A DNA stretch of 7,460 nt, from NCBI GenBank assembly GCA_020444985.1, contig JAGRHK010000069.1, forward strand, positions 1 through 7,460, given 5' to 3'. This document shows positions 5,973 to 7,460 of this stretch, one piece after another (the first letter of the stretch is position 1; every line of letters begins with the position of its first letter). Origin of the DNA: Candidatus Competibacteraceae bacterium. Its GTDB lineage: Bacteria > Pseudomonadota > Gammaproteobacteria > Competibacterales > Competibacteraceae. A program made the position numbers and the translations under genes. The notes under the pieces were generated by a model. The model made no database searches and was not told the DNA's origin. It saw only the letters and a list, made by a program, of their open reading frames with translations.

Positions 5973-6806
5973 CTATGGCAGCACATCTTCACTGCGCAGA
6001 TGAGATTCGGGCGATTGGGGTCCTGGTTCGCTCGGCGCTTCCGGGATAAAAATTGGACAGGGCCGGACACTGGCTTGCCAGCGTTCGGCGAAATCGCCCC
6101 AATGCGAATGTTCTTCCTGGCCCGCTTCAAGATAATCCAGTAGATTCCGCACACTGAGGTTATGGCCCTGGCTACTGAGGCGGGTGCTGAAATACGCCCA
6201 GCGCAGATAAAGCAGATAGGTATTGAGAACATCGCCTTCGCAATACTGGTTAATCGCGTCATAACCCCCGGCGGCAGCCTGCTCCGCAACATGTTCCCCA
6301 TGCCCGTTCCATTTCCCCGGCAGCCCAAGCGCTTGCGCCGCCTCGTCCAGTCCCAGACGCGGCGAAGCGCCAAAATCGCTCAGCACATCCATCAGATCGC
6401 AGTGCCAGTTGCATTCGTAGCGATAGTCATAGCCAAAGCGGGAATCGGTGCGGTGCCAATTGAACGCGGTCAGGCCGTGGACCAGTGACCGTTGCTTGAG
6501 AACGGCGGCGTCAAAACCACGCCCATTCCAGGTCACCACCCGCGGCTTCTGTCGATCGATCATCTGCCAGAACCCCGCCAGAATATCCCGTTCACTTCGG
6601 TCGGCAATGCTGGCGGAACCCAGTTTACGGATCAAATAGCGTTCTCGTTCGCCATCGCGTTCAATCCGCGCCAGCAGAAAGCCCAAGGTCACGATCTCAT
6701 GCTGGATCGGCTTGGGGAAGATTTCGGGGTCGTGCTCCGCCGGCAAAATCGCTGCATCGGGGCGGGTTTCCAAATCGATAACCAGCAAGTGTTGAGGAAT
6801 GGCCAT
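5973..6806 (-). CDS. Predicted 3'-5' exonuclease related to the proofreading domain of DNA polymerase B
   Basis: A 277-residue cytoplasmic DnaQ-fold protein of the stand-alone PolB-like exonuclease family (DNA_pol_B_exo2). It is expected to remove nucleotides from DNA 3' ends with two metal ions. The acidic motifs are all present: Exo I VIDLET (Asp11, Glu13), Exo II WNGRGFD (Asn94, Asp99), an Asp at 137 in HCDLMD, and Exo III Y188-x3-D192 in YCEGDVLNTY. Conservation of these residues predicts an active nuclease. After about 250 the protein ends in a Pro/Ser/Glu-rich tail that is probably disordered and dispensable. The ATG at 6806 lies 16 bp after the stop of the nnrU-like gene, and an AAGGA overlapping that stop sits 12 bases upstream, a rather long spacing. 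Translational coupling with the upstream gene is likely. The biological substrate in this family is not well established. Confidence 0.93.
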   Translation of the reverse strand: MAIPQHLLVIDLETRPDAAILPAEHDPEIFPKPIQHEIVTLGFLLARIERDGERERYLIRKLGSASIADRSERDILAGFWQMIDRQKPRVVTWNGRGFDAAVLKQRSLVHGLTAFNWHRTDSRFGYDYRYECNWHCDLMDVLSDFGASPRLGLDEAAQALGLPGKWNGHGEHVAEQAAAGGYDAINQYCEGDVLNTYLLYLRWAYFSTRLSSQGHNLSVRNLLDYLEAGQEEHSHWGDFAERWQASVRPCPIFIPEAPSEPGPQSPESHLRSEDVLP

Positions 6807-6822
6807 AGGTGATTTCCGTCCT

Positions 6823-7404
6823 TCAACGTCCTACGGTGACCGGCGAAACGCCAATCAACCAGAGATGCAACCACAGCACGAAAGCAACGTAAAGGGCCAA
6901 ACCGCCGATCACGGCAATCCAATCGTTCCATTTGGACGGCGGTGCGCCATCGACAGGGCGGGGGATACGACGCTTCAGGGAAATGCGATCCGCCACTGCC
7001 CAAGCGAGGAAGGCGCCAAACAGCAGCACATCGGCCAGCATTCCGTTCGCTAACAAGTGCGCGAATGCCCATAGTTTAACTGCGGCGAGCATAGGGTGTT
7101 TGAGCTTGGCCTGGATGCGTCCCGGCAGGTAGGCCGCGAGCAACAGCGGAAATACCGGGACCATCAGCAATAAAGCGATATGGCGCAGCCATGCCGGCGG
7201 CAGGTAGAGCGGTACAGGATCGTAGCGAGACAATCCATAACCCCAGACGATGAGTCCAAACCCGACCAGCGACACCAGAGAGTACAAGATTTTCCAAGGC
7301 CCTTCGCCCATCCTCGCCACCTGTCGATCCCGCCAGGGTTCGTTGATGATCGAGATGGAATGCATCGCCAGAAAGAGAATCAATCCGAGTATGAGAACGC
7401 CCAC
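6823..7404 (-). CDS. NnrU family inner-membrane protein
   Basis: A 193-residue polytopic membrane protein. Hydrophobic helices lie near residues 1-19, 37-58, 72-93, 105-138 (probably two) and 161-186. The signature region GRIQAKLKHPMLAAVKLWAF, then HLLANGMLADVLLFGAFLAW, is typical of NnrU proteins, as is the N-terminal LILGLILFLAMHS. NnrU was named from a locus linked to nitrite and nitric oxide reduction in denitrifiers. Many homologues, like this one, have no denitrification genes beside them, so the name should not be taken as a function. Translation starts at GTG 7404-7402, supported by GAGGG 7 bases upstream. The exonuclease gene follows after 16 bp. A TATAAA on the minus strand near 7459-7454 might be a -10 element, but its -35 region is outside the window. 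I give no symbol because orthology with nnrU proper is not shown. Confidence 0.93.
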   Translation of the reverse strand: MGVLILGLILFLAMHSISIINEPWRDRQVARMGEGPWKILYSLVSLVGFGLIVWGYGLSRYDPVPLYLPPAWLRHIALLLMVPVFPLLLAAYLPGRIQAKLKHPMLAAVKLWAFAHLLANGMLADVLLFGAFLAWAVADRISLKRRIPRPVDGAPPSKWNDWIAVIGGLALYVAFVLWLHLWLIGVSPVTVGR

Positions 7405-7411
7405 GTATAAA

Positions 7412-7416
7412 CCCTC
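7412..7416 (-). promoter_or_regulatory. Ribosome binding site supporting a GTG start
   Basis: GAGGG on the minus strand, 7 bases before the GTG at 7404-7402. No ATG nearby in frame gives a better start, so GTG initiation is favoured. Confidence 0.65.
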
Positions 7417-7460
7417 GCTGCGTAAGTAGCGGTTAAAAAATCAGGAGCCGGTTTTTATAT

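Noticed and set aside
1..7460. CRISPR arrays, tRNA or rRNA genes, toxin-antitoxin or phage defence genes
   Set aside because: No regularly spaced repeats, no cloverleaf or ribosomal sequence that I can recognise, and no matching protein motifs.

Overview
The window looks like chromosomal DNA of a GC-rich gammaproteobacterium. The iron superoxide dismutase tail is of the enterobacterial SodB type. The remaining recognisable genes (NnrU family, PolB-like 3'-5' exonuclease, DUF2721) are typical proteobacterial housekeeping or accessory genes. A relative of the Competibacter/Thiotrichales-type environmental gammaproteobacteria is possible, but that is only an impression.

Layout. Positions 1-353 hold the 3' end of an Fe-superoxide dismutase gene (+). 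Positions 354-977 are a small graveyard. It contains a REP-like stem-loop, a second REP-like stem-loop in the opposite orientation, and the first 19 codons of a REP-associated tyrosine transposase. These are followed by the 3' ends of two genes placed back to back: a D-2-hydroxyacid dehydrogenase (-) and a LysR-type regulator (+). Their 5' halves are missing at one common junction near 830. The rest of the window reads on the minus strand: nnrU-like gene (7404-6823), exonuclease (6806-5973), a very large membrane protein gene (5709-1576) and a DUF2721 membrane protein gene (1459-1028).

The nnrU-like and exonuclease genes are 16 bp apart and probably cotranscribed. The large gene follows after a 263-bp gap with two perfect dyads in its leader and a palindrome resembling an inverted pair of DnaA boxes. 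A 116-bp gap with a dyad separates it from the DUF2721 gene.

The most interesting object is the 1377-residue protein. It can be read as two diverged copies of one module: export signal, N-terminal cysteine pair, large periplasmic domain, and a bundle of membrane helices. The copies match at a nearly constant offset of about 721-725 residues. I do not recognise its function.
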